Source: an uncultured SAR116 cluster alpha proteobacterium
GTDB taxonomy: Bacteria > Pseudomonadota > Alphaproteobacteria > Puniceispirillales > Marisalimonadaceae
Direction: 5' to 3'
Length of the DNA stretch: 59,840 nt
Assembly (NCBI GenBank): GCA_902530325.1
Contig: CACAAB010000007.1
Coordinates: 1-59,840, forward strand
The stretch's first letter is position 1; each line of letters begins with the position of its first letter. Below are positions 16,863-27,191 of the stretch, in pieces. The position numbers were made by a program, and so were the translations under genes. The notes beneath the pieces are model-generated. The model was not told the origin of the DNA. It saw only the letters and a list, made by a program, of their open reading frames with translations, and made no database searches.

Positions 16863-18098
16863 ATGGGTAGTTTTTATCAAAATGGCATAGTTGCAAATTT
16901 ACATGATTTTTCATATGGAACGTCTTCTGAAGCGAATTATAAAAAGTTAGAAAATGATTTAATGAAATTTTCTAAAAAAAATCCAATGGAATTAATTCTA
17001 CCATGTTTATTTTCTGAAATTAGCGGAAAGGCATTGCCCAAGATTGTTAATGAAATTAATAAAACCAAATTTTTAAACCATATAGTAATTGGTTTAGATA
17101 GAGCAAACAAAAATCAATACACAAAAGCTTCTAATTTTTTTAAGAATTTAGAAATACCTAATTCCATTCTTTGGAATGATGGACCAAGATTAATGGAACT
17201 TGACAAAGAATTAAAAGATAAAGGTTTGTCACCTAAAGAATTTGGAAAAGGTAGAAATGTTTGGTTCTGCATAGGTATGACCCTAGCGAGGGGCAAGGCA
17301 GAATCTATTGCTTTACATGACTGTGACATTTTAACATACGAAAAATCTTTATTAGCAAAATTATTTTACCCTGTGGCTAATCCAGTATTTAATTTTCAGT
17401 TTTGTAAGGGGTATTATCCTAGAGTTGCAGATGGGAAAATGAATGGAAGAGTTTCTCGTTTACTTGTTTTTCCTTTATTACTTGCAATGGAAAAAACAAT
17501 TGGTCGAAGTGAATATTTAGATTTTATGAAATCATTCCGATATCCTCTAGCTGGAGAATTTTCTTTTCGAAGAAACTTGTTGCCAAGACTAAGAATACCT
17601 TCTGATTGGGGGCTAGAGATTGGAGTTTTGTCTGAAATGCAACGAAACCACGCTAGTAACAGAATCTGCCAAGTTGATTTAGCTCAGAAATACGACCATA
17701 AACATCAAGATTTATCAGAGGATGATGATAATTCTGGATTATCAAGAATGTCTATTGATATAACCAAAGCATTAATAAGAAAACTTGCAACTCAGGGAAA
17801 TATTTTTACTTTAGAGACATTTAGAAGTATTAAAGCAACATACTACAGGGCTGCACTTGATATGATAGATATATATAGAAGTGATGCACAAATGAATGAT
17901 TTAAATTTTGACTCTCATATTGAAGAAAAAACTGTAGAATTATTTGCATTAAATATAATGAAAGCTGGGGAATCCTTTTTTGAAAATCCAATGGAGACGC
18001 CTTTTATTCCAACTTGGAATAGAGTCTTGAGTGCAATCCCAGATTTTTTAGATAGATTGAAATTAAGTGTTGAATTAGATAATGCAGAAGTCAAATAA
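16863..18098 (+). CDS. gpgS: Glucosyl-3-phosphoglycerate synthase (GpgS-like)
   Basis: A 411-residue GT-A glycosyltransferase that should join glucose from a nucleotide donor to 3-phosphoglycerate. Seen: VIGLDRANKNQY at the donor-binding edge, GKGRNVWFCIGM, the metal-binding D-C-D (153-155, in ALHDCDIL), YPLAGEFSFRR and the C-terminal DWGLEIGVLSEM. The YPLAGE/GLEIG pair is characteristic of glucosyl-3-phosphoglycerate synthase. It sits between the matching phosphatase and a sugar phosphorylase, which strongly supports the assignment. The product, glucosylglycerate, is a compatible solute used by marine bacteria under salt stress or nitrogen limitation. Its end overlaps the next gene by 17 bases. 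Confidence 0.88.
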   Translation: MGSFYQNGIVANLHDFSYGTSSEANYKKLENDLMKFSKKNPMELILPCLFSEISGKALPKIVNEINKTKFLNHIVIGLDRANKNQYTKASNFFKNLEIPNSILWNDGPRLMELDKELKDKGLSPKEFGKGRNVWFCIGMTLARGKAESIALHDCDILTYEKSLLAKLFYPVANPVFNFQFCKGYYPRVADGKMNGRVSRLLVFPLLLAMEKTIGRSEYLDFMKSFRYPLAGEFSFRRNLLPRLRIPSDWGLEIGVLSEMQRNHASNRICQVDLAQKYDHKHQDLSEDDDNSGLSRMSIDITKALIRKLATQGNIFTLETFRSIKATYYRAALDMIDIYRSDAQMNDLNFDSHIEEKTVELFALNIMKAGESFFENPMETPFIPTWNRVLSAIPDFLDRLKLSVELDNAEVK

Positions 18099-19851
18099 TA
18101 AATTTAAAGAAAATATTAATTTAGATATTTTAAAAAGATTAAACTATATTTACGATACGATAATTTCTAAAGAAAAAACTTTAGAGTACTCAAAAAAGAT
18201 TAATAGACTTATTAATCATTACAAAAAATTGGAAGCTAAAACTGAAACAAAAGATGCTTGGTCTGAAAGCACAATATTACTAATCACATATGCAGACAGT
18301 ATCAGTAAAGGTATATCAGGCAAAAGCCTTAATAACTTTGGAAAATTCTACAAAAAATATCTTAAAAAATTTATTAATAGTATTCATTTTCTTCCTTTTT
18401 TTCCGTCAAGTGGAGATGGCGGTTTCTCTGTCAAAAATCATTTTGAAGTAGATAAAACTTATGGTACGTGGGATGATATCAAAGAGTTGTCAAAAAATGC
18501 TAACATAATGACTGATTTAGTTTTAAATCACGCATCTTCTGAAGGTGAATGGTATAAAAATTTTTTAAAAGAGAAAAGACCGGGCAAAAATTATTTTTAT
18601 ATTGTAGATAAAGATTATGACTGTAGTAAGGTTGTAAGACCACGTGACCATAATCTTCTTTCAGAGATAAAATTTTTAAATGAAAAAAAATTTTTATGGT
18701 GTACTTTTAGTCATGATCAAATTGATTTGAATTTTAAAAATCCTGAAGTTTTATTAGAATTTATTAATCTAATTCTCACATTTTCATCGTATGGTATCAA
18801 AATTTTTCGATTAGACGCAGTTGCATTTATTTGGAAAAAGTCTGGAACGTCTTGTCTAAATCTAACGCAAACTCACGAAATTATTAAATTATTAAGAGAT
18901 ATTGTAGATCAACTAGAGGAGAATATAATTATTGTTACTGAGACCAATTTACCAAAACAAGAAAATTTAAGTTATTTTGGTAAGAATGATGAGGCTCACT
19001 GGGTATATAACTTTCCATTACCACCTTTAATTATAAATACTTTTCTATTTGAGGATTCAAGCGCCCTTACAAAATGGAGCATGAAAATGCCGCCCGCTCA
19101 GATAGGAAACGCCTATCTTAACTTTATTTCATCACATGATGGCATTGGAATGAGACCTGCTGAAGGTGTATTAACTGATAAAGAAATAAAAAAAATGCTT
19201 CAAAGACTAAAGAAAAATGGAAGCCAGTTTTCAATGAGAAAATTATCTAATGGTGAAGAAAAAGTTTATGAGGCCAATATTTCATTATTTGACGCTCTGA
19301 AATTTACCGATAGTGATAAAAAAGGAAAATTTGACTTAAAAAGATTTATTGCTGCTCATTGTATAATTTTAGCAATTGAAGGAGTTCCAGCTTTTTATTT
19401 TAATTCATTGTTTGCAGCAAAAAATGACGAGAAAGCTTTTGATAGTTCAGGGATTAAAAGAAACCTGAATAGATATAAATGGGACTATTCATCTTTAATT
19501 AGTTTATTAAATGAAAAAGATAGTATTGAGTATAACAGTTATGATGCATTTAAAAATTTAATCTCTATAAGAAAAGTACAGCCGGCCTTTCATCCAAACG
19601 CAACTCAATTTACTCTTAATTTAGATAAAAATATTTTTTCTGTTTGGAGACAGAGTAGAGACAGAAAGCAGAGCATTTTTGCTTTAACAAATGTGTCTTC
19701 AAAAAATGTAAAATTAAATAGTAACCAGATTAATTTAATTGACGATGAACAATGGTTTGATTTATTAAGCCCAAATGAAACAATAATAGACGGGCAATTT
19801 ATAAAACTTAATCCTTATCAAACTGTATGGATTACAAATTTTAAAGTATAA
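18082..19851 (+). CDS. GH13 sugar phosphorylase, probably glucosylglycerate phosphorylase
   Basis: A 589-residue glycoside hydrolase family 13 enzyme of the sucrose-phosphorylase subgroup. Conserved regions in order: LITYADSIS near the N-terminus, LPFFPSSGDGGFSV (104-117), DLVLNHAS (145-152), FRLDAVAFIW with nucleophile D245, VTETN with acid/base E287, and SSHDGIGMR (H352, D353). The subgroup contains sucrose, glucosylglycerol and glucosylglycerate phosphorylases. The operon with GpgS and its phosphatase makes glucosylglycerate the most likely substrate, giving glucose 1-phosphate plus D-glycerate. Sucrose or another glucoside cannot be excluded by sequence. Translationally coupled to gpgS by a 17-base overlap. 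Confidence 0.8.
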   Translation: MQKSNNKFKENINLDILKRLNYIYDTIISKEKTLEYSKKINRLINHYKKLEAKTETKDAWSESTILLITYADSISKGISGKSLNNFGKFYKKYLKKFINSIHFLPFFPSSGDGGFSVKNHFEVDKTYGTWDDIKELSKNANIMTDLVLNHASSEGEWYKNFLKEKRPGKNYFYIVDKDYDCSKVVRPRDHNLLSEIKFLNEKKFLWCTFSHDQIDLNFKNPEVLLEFINLILTFSSYGIKIFRLDAVAFIWKKSGTSCLNLTQTHEIIKLLRDIVDQLEENIIIVTETNLPKQENLSYFGKNDEAHWVYNFPLPPLIINTFLFEDSSALTKWSMKMPPAQIGNAYLNFISSHDGIGMRPAEGVLTDKEIKKMLQRLKKNGSQFSMRKLSNGEEKVYEANISLFDALKFTDSDKKGKFDLKRFIAAHCIILAIEGVPAFYFNSLFAAKNDEKAFDSSGIKRNLNRYKWDYSSLISLLNEKDSIEYNSYDAFKNLISIRKVQPAFHPNATQFTLNLDKNIFSVWRQSRDRKQSIFALTNVSSKNVKLNSNQINLIDDEQWFDLLSPNETIIDGQFIKLNPYQTVWITNFKV

Positions 19852-19860
19852 AATTAAATT

Positions 19861-20481
19861 TTAATTTAAGGACAATCCACCTTGTTCATTGAGAAAAGAT
19901 GTTATTGAGTCTATACCAGTATTATTTCTCATCTGACCAAAAACATAAGGTAATTTATTTCTAGCTATTTCAACATCATTTTTCATTTTATCAAGATCAA
20001 CGCCAACATGTGGTGCAAGATCTGTTTTGTTTACAAGCAAAAAATCTGATTTTGTAATAGCAGGCCCTCCTTTTCTAGGAATATCACCGCCCATTCCTAC
20101 ATCAATTACATAAATAGATAAATCTACCAATTCAGGGCTAAAAGTAGCAGCTAAATTATCACCTCCTGATTCAATTAATATTAATTCTAAGTCAGGAAAC
20201 TTTTCTTTTAATTCATCGACTGCTAACAAATTAATTGAAGCATCTTCTCTAATAGCGGTATGTGGACATCCACCTGTTTCAACTCCTTTAATTCTTTCCA
20301 AAGGAAGTGCCTGTGCTTTCATTAGATATTCTGCATCCTCAATTGTATAAATATCATTAGAAATAACTGCCATTGAGACTTTTTTAGAAAGTTTTTTGCA
20401 TAAAGCCTCTGTTAAACTAGTTTTCCCTGCACCTACAGGGCCTCCAATACCTACTTTAAGTGGTCCAAAGTTATTAATCAT
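19861..20481 (-). CDS. ureG: Urease accessory GTPase UreG
   Basis: A 206-residue SIMIBI GTPase that supplies nickel to urease in a complex with UreD and UreF. The P-loop GPVGAGKT is at 14-21. The metal-binding C-P-H motif is visible as [14 protein letters not shown], followed by [19 protein letters not shown] and the guanine-specific NKTD in [13 protein letters not shown]. Length is normal. It is the last gene of the urease operon and its ATG overlaps the ureF stop by 4 bases. It converges with the sugar phosphorylase gene with only 9 bases between. Confidence 0.97.
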   Translation of the reverse strand: MINNFGPLKVGIGGPVGAGKTSLTEALCKKLSKKVSMAVISNDIYTIEDAEYLMKAQALPLERIKGVETGGCPHTAIREDASINLLAVDELKEKFPDLELILIESGGDNLAATFSPELVDLSIYVIDVGMGGDIPRKGGPAITKSDFLLVNKTDLAPHVGVDLDKMKNDVEIARNKLPYVFGQMRNNTGIDSITSFLNEQGGLSLN

Positions 20482-21134
20482 GTTTGATATATCCTATTAT
20501 TTAATGATTCATGATACATGCTACTTAAGTCAGACAAAAAAGCAGAACTTCCTAAATTATTGATTTGTGCAATTTTATTTATGTTTGCTTGTTTTTCAAT
20601 CACTGACAATAAGTTAATTAGAATTTTCTGTCCCTCGCTCTGACCTAGAGGAATATGTTTAATTCCAACGTTAATAAGATTTGATACAAAGCTCTGTAGA
20701 AAAGCAATTAATAATTTTTCTAGGGGTATTTTAAAATATGAACCAGCTTTTCCAATAGCTGTTGGGTAAGCTAAATTTGTATCAATTTTATAACCCCAAT
20801 TTTCTTTAATGTTTTTACAAAAAGCTTTTCCTAGATTTGAAGTTTCAATCCATCTTTCTTTAGAAGGGCAAAGAGCAAATGCAAGTTCATTTACTTCTTC
20901 ACCATTATAAGCGTTGGCAAGTAAAATACTGTCAGTTTTTCCAGTACCATTTACAATTAAATGTTTTGTCCATTCTTCCAAACTAATTCTATCATATACA
21001 AATTCATATTCAATTGCAGCTTCCAAACCATGAGAAAAGTTAAAGCTACCTATAGGAAAGCTTGGCGAAAACCAGGAAAGTAGTAACTGATGATAGTCAA
21101 AAGTTGGTTGTTTTTGTTTAATGCTTGTGTCCAT
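20478..21134 (-). CDS. ureF: Urease accessory protein UreF
   Basis: A 218-residue all-helical protein that acts as the bridge between UreD-bound apo-urease and UreG. The family opening is seen as [22 protein letters not shown] (residues 17 onward, here with W-F-S-P-S-F-P-I-G as core), followed by the conserved YPTAIGKAG and the [12 protein letters not shown] tail segment. Sequence conservation is otherwise low, as usual for UreF. The start overlaps the ureE end by 17 bases and the end overlaps ureG by 4. Confidence 0.93.
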   Translation of the reverse strand: MDTSIKQKQPTFDYHQLLLSWFSPSFPIGSFNFSHGLEAAIEYEFVYDRISLEEWTKHLIVNGTGKTDSILLANAYNGEEVNELAFALCPSKERWIETSNLGKAFCKNIKENWGYKIDTNLAYPTAIGKAGSYFKIPLEKLLIAFLQSFVSNLINVGIKHIPLGQSEGQKILINLLSVIEKQANINKIAQINNLGSSAFLSDLSSMYHESLNNRIYQT

Positions 21135-21558
21135 GAGTTCTACCTAAACCATACGCACCACCTTCTGGGTTAAATTCTTCTTTTACTTTTTTTACAGATC
21201 CACCCAGTTTTATGATTAAGTTTTCAATAACTTTATCAACTTGTATTAAAAGTCTCTCATTTTCAATCTGACAAGGGATATGTCTATTACCAATATGCCA
21301 AGTTATTTTCATAAGGTTACTACTTGTAATTTCTAATAGCTCTTCCTCAGCAGATTTAATTAAAATGATTGATCCATTATCAAGTAAAAATCCGTCATTT
21401 TTTTTTAGAGAAACAGTCTCTGATAAATTTACTAAAAACCCAAAATTATTGTCAGAGACAAGTTTTTTTCTTCTAATAAACCTTTGATCATAAGTTAAGG
21501 TTATAGTATCTTCTATTTTTTTATTTTCTGGATTAACTAAAATCTTCTCTGAAATCAT
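21118..21558 (-). CDS. ureE: Urease nickel metallochaperone UreE
   Basis: A 146-residue dimeric nickel carrier. The central strand-turn ITWHIGNRHIPCQIE is the family's metal-site region (W-H-I-G-N-R-H), and the C-terminal domain ends in the histidine-bearing tail GRTHGHKH. The tail is short compared with the long polyhistidine tails of Klebsiella-type UreE. It lies 8 bases after ureC and overlaps ureF by 17 bases. No nickel transporter gene is present in this window, so uptake must be encoded elsewhere. Confidence 0.93.
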   Translation of the reverse strand: MISEKILVNPENKKIEDTITLTYDQRFIRRKKLVSDNNFGFLVNLSETVSLKKNDGFLLDNGSIILIKSAEEELLEITSSNLMKITWHIGNRHIPCQIENERLLIQVDKVIENLIIKLGGSVKKVKEEFNPEGGAYGLGRTHGHKH

Positions 21559-21566
21559 TATTTTCT

Positions 21567-23276
21567 CTAAAATAAAAAATATCTCTGAGCCATAGGTAAT
21601 TCTATAGCTGGCTCGCAGGTAAGAACTTCTCCATCAGCTGTAACTTCATATGTTTCAGGATCAACTGTAATATCTGGGCAATAATTATTATAAACCATAT
21701 CTTTTTTTGAGATATCTCTTGTTTTCTCCACCGCAACAGTGTTTTTAGCAAGTTTTAATGAATCTAAACTTCCAGATTTAATAGAATCTTTACTTACAAA
21801 AGTAATTGAAGATGTCTCTAGGGATCTTCCATAAGAAGAAAACATTGGTCTTGTATATACAGGTTGTGGAGTTGGAATTGATGCATTAGGATCACCCATT
21901 TGAGCACAAGCAATGCTTCCACCAAGCATCACAATCTCTGGCTTTACTCCAAAAAAGGCTGGATCCCATATTACAATATCAGCTCTTTTACCTTCAGTAA
22001 TTGAACCTATATGTTTAGATAGACCGTGAGTTATAGCTGGATTAATTGTATATTTAGCTACATATCTTTTAACTCTAACATTATCATTATCACCTTTTTC
22101 TTCCTGTAGACGACCTCGTTGAACTTTCATTTTGTGAGCTGTTTGCCAAGTTCTGATTATAACTTCTCCAACTCTTCCCATTGCTTGACTGTCAGAAGCT
22201 ATAATCGAAAAGGCACCTAAATCATGGAGGATATCCTCTGCAGCTATAGTCTCTTTTCTAATTCTGCTTTCAGCAAAGGCAACGTCTTCTGGAATTGATT
22301 TATCTAAATGATGACATACCATAAGCATATCCAAATGCTCTTCTAAAGTATTTATAGTATAGGGTCTTGTTGGATTAGTTGATGATGGTATTACATTTTC
22401 ATTCCCGCATACTTTAATGATATCAGGAGCATGGCCTCCACCAGCACCTTCAGTATGAAAGGCATGAATTGTTCTACTATTAATAGCTTTTATAGTATTT
22501 TCTACAAATCCACTTTCATTCAATGTATCTGTATGTATCATTACTTGAACATCCATTTTGTCAGCTACATTTAGACAGTTATCTATAGCACCAGGAGTGG
22601 TACCCCAATCTTCGTGTAATTTCAATGCGCAAGCTCCAGCATTTACCTGTTCAATTAATCCATCTGGTTTAGAAGAATTGCCTTTACCAGCAAATGCAAG
22701 ATTCATAGAAAAAGCATCCGCTGATTGTATCATTTTACCTATATGCCAAGATCCAGGCGTGCATGTTGTTGCTAATGTTCCATGAGCAGGTCCAGTACCA
22801 CCTCCTAGCATTGTTGTTAAACCTGAGTGCAGAGCATCTTCGATTTGTTGAGGACATATATAGTGGATGTGAGAGTCAAATCCCCCTGCTGTAATGATTT
22901 TACCTTCACCTGCGATTATTTCTGTGCCAGGTCCAATAATAATATCAATTTTTGGCTGAGTATCAGGATTTCCAGATTTTCCAATTTTTTGAATAATACC
23001 TTCTTTAATTCCAATATCGGCTTTAAATATTCCATTCACATCAACTATCAGTGCGTTTGTAATAACAGTGTCAACGGCGCCATCTTTTCTTGTAACTTGT
23101 GACTGGCCCATCCCGTCTCTAATTACTTTTCCACCACCAAATTTTACTTCCTCGCCATAGACAGTTAAATCATTTTCAACTTCTATAAACAAGTCTGTGT
23201 CAGCCAATCTAACTTTGTCACCAATCGTAGGGCCAAACATTTCTGCATATGATGATCTTTTTATTTTTGAACTCAT
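21567..23276 (-). CDS. ureC: Urease alpha subunit UreC
   Basis: A 569-residue catalytic subunit hydrolysing urea to ammonia and carbamate. All nickel-site residues are visible: H136 and H138 ([11 protein letters not shown]), the lysine to be carbamylated K219 ([12 protein letters not shown]), H248, H274 (HAFHTEG) and D362 ([10 protein letters not shown]). The mobile flap with C321-H322-H323 ([13 protein letters not shown]) is intact. Nothing suggests inactivation. Its ATG overlaps the ureB stop as TAATG. The enzyme gives access to urea nitrogen, which suits a nitrogen-poor marine habitat. Confidence 0.99.
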   Translation of the reverse strand: MSSKIKRSSYAEMFGPTIGDKVRLADTDLFIEVENDLTVYGEEVKFGGGKVIRDGMGQSQVTRKDGAVDTVITNALIVDVNGIFKADIGIKEGIIQKIGKSGNPDTQPKIDIIIGPGTEIIAGEGKIITAGGFDSHIHYICPQQIEDALHSGLTTMLGGGTGPAHGTLATTCTPGSWHIGKMIQSADAFSMNLAFAGKGNSSKPDGLIEQVNAGACALKLHEDWGTTPGAIDNCLNVADKMDVQVMIHTDTLNESGFVENTIKAINSRTIHAFHTEGAGGGHAPDIIKVCGNENVIPSSTNPTRPYTINTLEEHLDMLMVCHHLDKSIPEDVAFAESRIRKETIAAEDILHDLGAFSIIASDSQAMGRVGEVIIRTWQTAHKMKVQRGRLQEEKGDNDNVRVKRYVAKYTINPAITHGLSKHIGSITEGKRADIVIWDPAFFGVKPEIVMLGGSIACAQMGDPNASIPTPQPVYTRPMFSSYGRSLETSSITFVSKDSIKSGSLDSLKLAKNTVAVEKTRDISKKDMVYNNYCPDITVDPETYEVTADGEVLTCEPAIELPMAQRYFLF

Positions 23277-23581
23277 TACAAGGCTCCCATAATTTTCTGA
23301 TTAAACCCAAAAATATTTTTATCACCTTTGATATTGATTAAATTTACCTCTCTTGTTTGACCTGGTTCAAAGCGAACTGCAGTTCCAGCTGCAATATCTA
23401 GTCTCATTCCTTTTGTTTTATCCCTGTCAAAAGATAAAAATTCGTTTGTTTCGTAAAAGTGATAGTGGCTACCAACTTGGATTGGTCTATCACCTGTATT
23501 TGAAACTTTTATCTTTAAAGTATCAGAATCTTTATTTAAAACTATTTCATCAGATTTTGTAATAATTTCTCCAGGTATCAT
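23276..23581 (-). CDS. ureB: Urease beta subunit UreB
   Basis: A 101-residue beta-barrel subunit. It begins [16 protein letters not shown] and contains the family signature [19 protein letters not shown] followed by [18 protein letters not shown] lies upstream of the ATG. A separate UreB (not fused to UreA) is the usual proteobacterial arrangement. The stop overlaps the ureC start. Confidence 0.98.
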   Translation of the reverse strand: MIPGEIITKSDEIVLNKDSDTLKIKVSNTGDRPIQVGSHYHFYETNEFLSFDRDKTKGMRLDIAAGTAVRFEPGQTREVNLINIKGDKNIFGFNQKIMGAL

Positions 23582-23592
23582 TTAAATCTCCA

Positions 23593-23895
23593 TTATCTTA
23601 TAGGATGATGAACTGTGACTAATTTTGTGCCATCGGGAAATGTGGCTTCAACTTGAACTTCATGTATCATTTCAGGAATTCCACTCATACATTCATCCTT
23701 TTTTACAACATGAGCACCAGCTTCCATTAAGTCTGCAACGGTGCGTCCTTCTCTAGCTCCTTCAACAACAAAATCTGAAATTAAAGCTATAGCCTCAGGG
23801 TAGTTAAGTTTAATTCCTCTACTTTTTCTATTTCTTGCAACTATTGCAGCTAAGCTAATTAAGAGTTTATCTTTTTCTCTAGGTGATAATTTCAT
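23593..23895 (-). CDS. ureA: Urease gamma subunit UreA
   Basis: A 100-residue subunit beginning [17 protein letters not shown] with the conserved R[12 protein letters not shown] segment, [13 protein letters not shown] and the C-terminal [19 protein letters not shown]. Length and every block match UreA. AGGGAG precedes the ATG. It lies 9 bases after ureD and 11 before ureB in the same operon. Confidence 0.98.
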   Translation of the reverse strand: MKLSPREKDKLLISLAAIVARNRKSRGIKLNYPEAIALISDFVVEGAREGRTVADLMEAGAHVVKKDECMSGIPEMIHEVQVEATFPDGTKLVTVHHPIR

Positions 23896-23904
23896 GTTCT
23901 CTCC

Positions 23905-24714
23905 CTAACTGTTCCATACTTTTGGAATGTTATCATCAGCAAGTTTTGATAATAAAATTTTTTGTATTGATTTCAAATCATAAGCATCTTTGGCAACCAT
24001 TCTGACTAAAATTTTATCATTCCATATAGAATGAGACAACAACACTGTCTCTGAGTTTTTTAGAATTTCAGGTAAAGTATTCTCATAGGATAATAGTTTT
24101 TTCCCGTAGATAAATATATTAGATATTGCAACTCCATCTTTAGCTGAAGCAATATTTGAAAGAGTTTCTTTAATATCTCCATTTAAATTTAATGATTCAG
24201 CGTGAATCAAATTTTTATTTACATTTATTCTCCAATTATCATTGAAATAACCCTTTTCAAGATATTCACCCATAGCTGTTCTTCCAAATATTGTGGTTTC
24301 AGCTAATACAAAATTTGAATTAGGACTTAAATTTACTTCAATGTTTCTATCAAAATTACAGTTGTTGAACAAAATTAATTCTTGTGGTATCCAAAAAAGA
24401 TTACTTGTGTCATCTACTGTCAAAGAGATTTTAATTTTAGCCTGTTCATTAAATCCCTTATAAGCTCTTTCTGCGGTTTGAGTAGTTAAAAAAATTTTGG
24501 ATTTGCTAACAATTTCAAAATCATAAGAAAAATTATCACCACTTGTAATTCCACCAGCAGTGTTGACTAAAACTAATTCTTTAAATTTTTGAGAAGATTT
24601 AGGGTAAAACACTTTTGCAGAACCTGATTGATAGAAGCGATTTATTTCATTGTTTTTTATTTTAACATTAATATCACCACGAGCTCTTTGAAAGATTGTT
24701 TTTTTATTTAGCAT
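23905..24714 (-). CDS. ureD: Urease accessory protein UreD
   Basis: A 269-residue scaffold that binds apo-urease and channels nickel from UreG. Seen: the opening RARGDINVKIK, SGSAKVFYP, VNTAGGITSGDNFSYDF (the GGi-x-GDD-like family hallmark), LTTQTAERAYK and WIPQELILFNNCNF. The sequence is divergent but the block order is standard. It is the first urease gene, 9 bases before ureA. The MBL-fold gene lies 54 bases upstream on the same strand and may share the transcript. Confidence 0.93.
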   Translation of the reverse strand: MLNKKTIFQRARGDINVKIKNNEINRFYQSGSAKVFYPKSSQKFKELVLVNTAGGITSGDNFSYDFEIVSKSKIFLTTQTAERAYKGFNEQAKIKISLTVDDTSNLFWIPQELILFNNCNFDRNIEVNLSPNSNFVLAETTIFGRTAMGEYLEKGYFNDNWRINVNKNLIHAESLNLNGDIKETLSNIASAKDGVAISNIFIYGKKLLSYENTLPEILKNSETVLLSHSIWNDKILVRMVAKDAYDLKSIQKILLSKLADDNIPKVWNS

Positions 24715-24768
24715 TTATATGTCGATACCCTTCGTTAGTTTTTTATTATATTTTAGCTCTCTTTATGA

Positions 24769-25782
24769 TCATATTTTAGAATAATGAACTGTTCCACGTT
24801 CATCAACTTTACTTTTGGCTTGATTAGTTACATCTAGATGGATTAGATGAGCTCTTGCTTCTCCAATTGCAAAGTGCATTTGTTCATCACCTATTTTTCT
24901 GTCAAAGATAATTTCAATAGAATCCATAATAGTTATATCTTTCTCATTAAGGGCATCTAATATTAAACTTAATCTATGATTATGATGTTTAATTAAGTCT
25001 TTGGCTCGCTGATCACCATTCGTAAATGGCCAATCATGACAAGGAAATACTTTTGTATCTGTTTCCATGGTTGATATTTCATTAAGATATTTAAAATAAC
25101 CACCTAGTCTATCATCTAATGGATCAAAAAAATTATCAGAAATGTTTGGTGAAATCCTAGGTAACAAAAAATCTCCTGAAAGATATAACTTTCTTTTATA
25201 ATCCATCAAAGAAATATGCTCAGGTGAGTGGCCAGAGTCTGTTCTAGCTATCCATAATCCATCATTAGACTCAACTTCATGTCCAGCTCTAATGATTTCA
25301 AATTCAGGTAGTTCATATACTCTATTTTTGTATAGCCTTGTTGCTGGACCCTTAGCAAGAATATCTTCTTCACTCATTCCAGCTCTTACAAAAACATTAC
25401 GAAAAATTTTTGCATATTCATCATCTGCCATTGATCTAAAAGTATTGGCAGTGAATAATTCTTTTGCTGTTGTATAACATTTAATATCTAATTTTTTTTG
25501 AAGCCAGCCTGCCATTCCAATATGATCAGGGTGATAATGTGTAATTAATAAACCTACAAATTTTTTAGATTTTAATGGACCATTTATAAGCGCTTCCCAA
25601 TGTTCTTCAGAATGTTCAGATTTTAGCCCAGCATCTAAAATTAATAGTCCTTTTGGAGTATCCATTAAAAATAAATTTACATGGTTTAATCTAAAGGGAA
25701 GCTCAAAATGCACCCAATATAAATCAGAAGCGATTTGAGTTAATTCACCAAATTTAGGTTTATCAATTTCTAGTTTCGTCAT
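24769..25782 (-). CDS. MBL-fold metallo-hydrolase
   Basis: A 337-residue metallo-beta-lactamase-fold protein with the zinc motif THYHPDHIG (H82, H84, D86, H87), a third ligand histidine in DSGHSPEHISL and an aspartate in LYLSGDFLLP. The histidine in VFPCHDWPF is the last ligand. The C-terminal 90 residues form an extra helical domain, as in the glyoxalase-II-like hydrolases of this size. Such proteins hydrolyse thioesters, lactones or phosphoesters. It sits 54 bases upstream of ureD on the same strand, but I see no functional link to urease. Confidence 0.88.
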   Translation of the reverse strand: MTKLEIDKPKFGELTQIASDLYWVHFELPFRLNHVNLFLMDTPKGLLILDAGLKSEHSEEHWEALINGPLKSKKFVGLLITHYHPDHIGMAGWLQKKLDIKCYTTAKELFTANTFRSMADDEYAKIFRNVFVRAGMSEEDILAKGPATRLYKNRVYELPEFEIIRAGHEVESNDGLWIARTDSGHSPEHISLMDYKRKLYLSGDFLLPRISPNISDNFFDPLDDRLGGYFKYLNEISTMETDTKVFPCHDWPFTNGDQRAKDLIKHHNHRLSLILDALNEKDITIMDSIEIIFDRKIGDEQMHFAIGEARAHLIHLDVTNQAKSKVDERGTVHYSKI

Positions 25783-25952
25783 TTATTGCTCGTCAAGAAT
25801 TATCGTGGTAATTTTTATTTAAGATGTTAAGAATATACATTAAATCTAAATTAGATCTAGCAAATCTAAAATAAAATTTTAAAAATGAAAATATAAGGTT
25901 TTTAGATTATATTTTTATACTATCATATAGATTAAACATTAAGAGATACATT

Positions 25953-27170
25953 ATGAAAAATTCATTAGAAGGAATAAAGATATTAGATCTAACAAGAGTT
26001 TTAGCAGGGCCTTATTGTACCCAAATGCTTGGTGATCTTGGTGCAGAGATAATAAAAGTTGAAAGGCCAGGAGGAGGGGATGATACCAGGGGATTTGCTC
26101 CACCATTTGTAAAAGACGAAAACGGAAAAGAGACGGATTTGAGTGCGTATTATTGTGGAGCAAACAGGAATAAAAAATCAATAACTGTCAATCTTAGTAA
26201 AAAAGAAGGGCAGGATTTAATAAAGAAATTACTTAAAGATTGCGACATATTAGTAGAAAATTTTAAAACAGGTACATTAGAGAAGTATGGACTTAGTTAT
26301 AATGATTTAAAGATTGAGTTTCCTAGATTAATTTATTGTTCTATCACAGGTTTTGGACAGACTGGTCCTTATGCATCTAGACCAGGCTATGATGGTTTAA
26401 TTCAAGCAATGGGCGGCGTCATGGCTCTTACTGGAGAACCTAATGGGGAGCCTATGAAAGTTGGAGTTCCTATTGGAGACTTGATGGCAGGAATGTTTGC
26501 ATCAGTAGGAATTCTTGCAGCTGTTAGACATCAAATTCAAACTGGAGAAGGTCAATTTATTGATATTGGTATGTTAGACACACATGTTGCATGGCTTGCT
26601 AATCAAGGAATGAATTATTTGTCTACAGACAAAAACCCTGAAAGACTAGGCAATCAGCATCCTAATATTGTTCCTTATCAAGTCATGCCTACATCTGATG
26701 GATATATTGTACTTTCAGTTGGAAATGACCCAACTTTTGAGAGATTTTGTAAATTAGCGGGCGAAGAAAAGTTAATTATTGATCCAAAGTTCAAAACCAA
26801 CGCGGACAGAGTATCAAACAGAGAATTTGTTACTAAAGTTTTAAACGAAATTACCAAGAAACACACATCCGAGTGGTGGCTAAAAGAGTTAGAGAAAGAA
26901 AAAATTGGATGTGGTCCAATTAATACATTAAGTCAAGTTTTCTCAGACCCGCATGTTAAGGCTAGAGAAATGATAGTGAATATGAATCATAAAAAAACAG
27001 GTAAATCTCCTCTAAAATTAATAGCAAACCCAATTAAAATGCATAAAACGCCACCAAGTTATAGAATGCCACCTCCATTACTTGGAGAGCATACAGATGA
27101 AATTTTATCTGAAAAAATTGGTCTCAGTGAAGCTGAGATAAAAAATCTAAAAGATAATGAGATAATTTAA
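25953..27170 (+). CDS. CaiB/BaiF (family III) CoA-transferase
   Basis: A 405-residue family III CoA-transferase, which moves CoA between carboxylic acids through an enzyme-aspartyl intermediate. The family opening LEGIKILDLTRVLAGPYCTQML, the K-V-E-RPGGGDDTR segment, CGANRNKKSITVNL and GFGQTGPYASRPGYD are all present. The expected nucleophile is D176 in GVPIGDLMAG. Length is standard. It is divergent from the MBL gene, and an MFS transporter follows 21 bases downstream, suggesting uptake and CoA-activation of the same acid. Substrate unknown. Confidence 0.92.
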   Translation: MKNSLEGIKILDLTRVLAGPYCTQMLGDLGAEIIKVERPGGGDDTRGFAPPFVKDENGKETDLSAYYCGANRNKKSITVNLSKKEGQDLIKKLLKDCDILVENFKTGTLEKYGLSYNDLKIEFPRLIYCSITGFGQTGPYASRPGYDGLIQAMGGVMALTGEPNGEPMKVGVPIGDLMAGMFASVGILAAVRHQIQTGEGQFIDIGMLDTHVAWLANQGMNYLSTDKNPERLGNQHPNIVPYQVMPTSDGYIVLSVGNDPTFERFCKLAGEEKLIIDPKFKTNADRVSNREFVTKVLNEITKKHTSEWWLKELEKEKIGCGPINTLSQVFSDPHVKAREMIVNMNHKKTGKSPLKLIANPIKMHKTPPSYRMPPPLLGEHTDEILSEKIGLSEAEIKNLKDNEII

Positions 27171-27191
27171 TAAATTATTCTGAAAGAATTT

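Noticed and set aside
22827-23102. 91-codon plus-strand frame opposite ureC
   Set aside because: It lies within a fully conserved stretch of ureC and has composition typical of an antisense shadow.
20478-24714. Possible inactivated or incomplete urease
   Set aside because: All seven genes are intact with every nickel ligand in place; only a nickel transporter is not in view.
25783-25952. Repeated TAAATCTA-like words in the gap before the CoA-transferase gene
   Set aside because: The copies are short and irregular, as expected of AT-rich DNA; no clear dyad or spacing.
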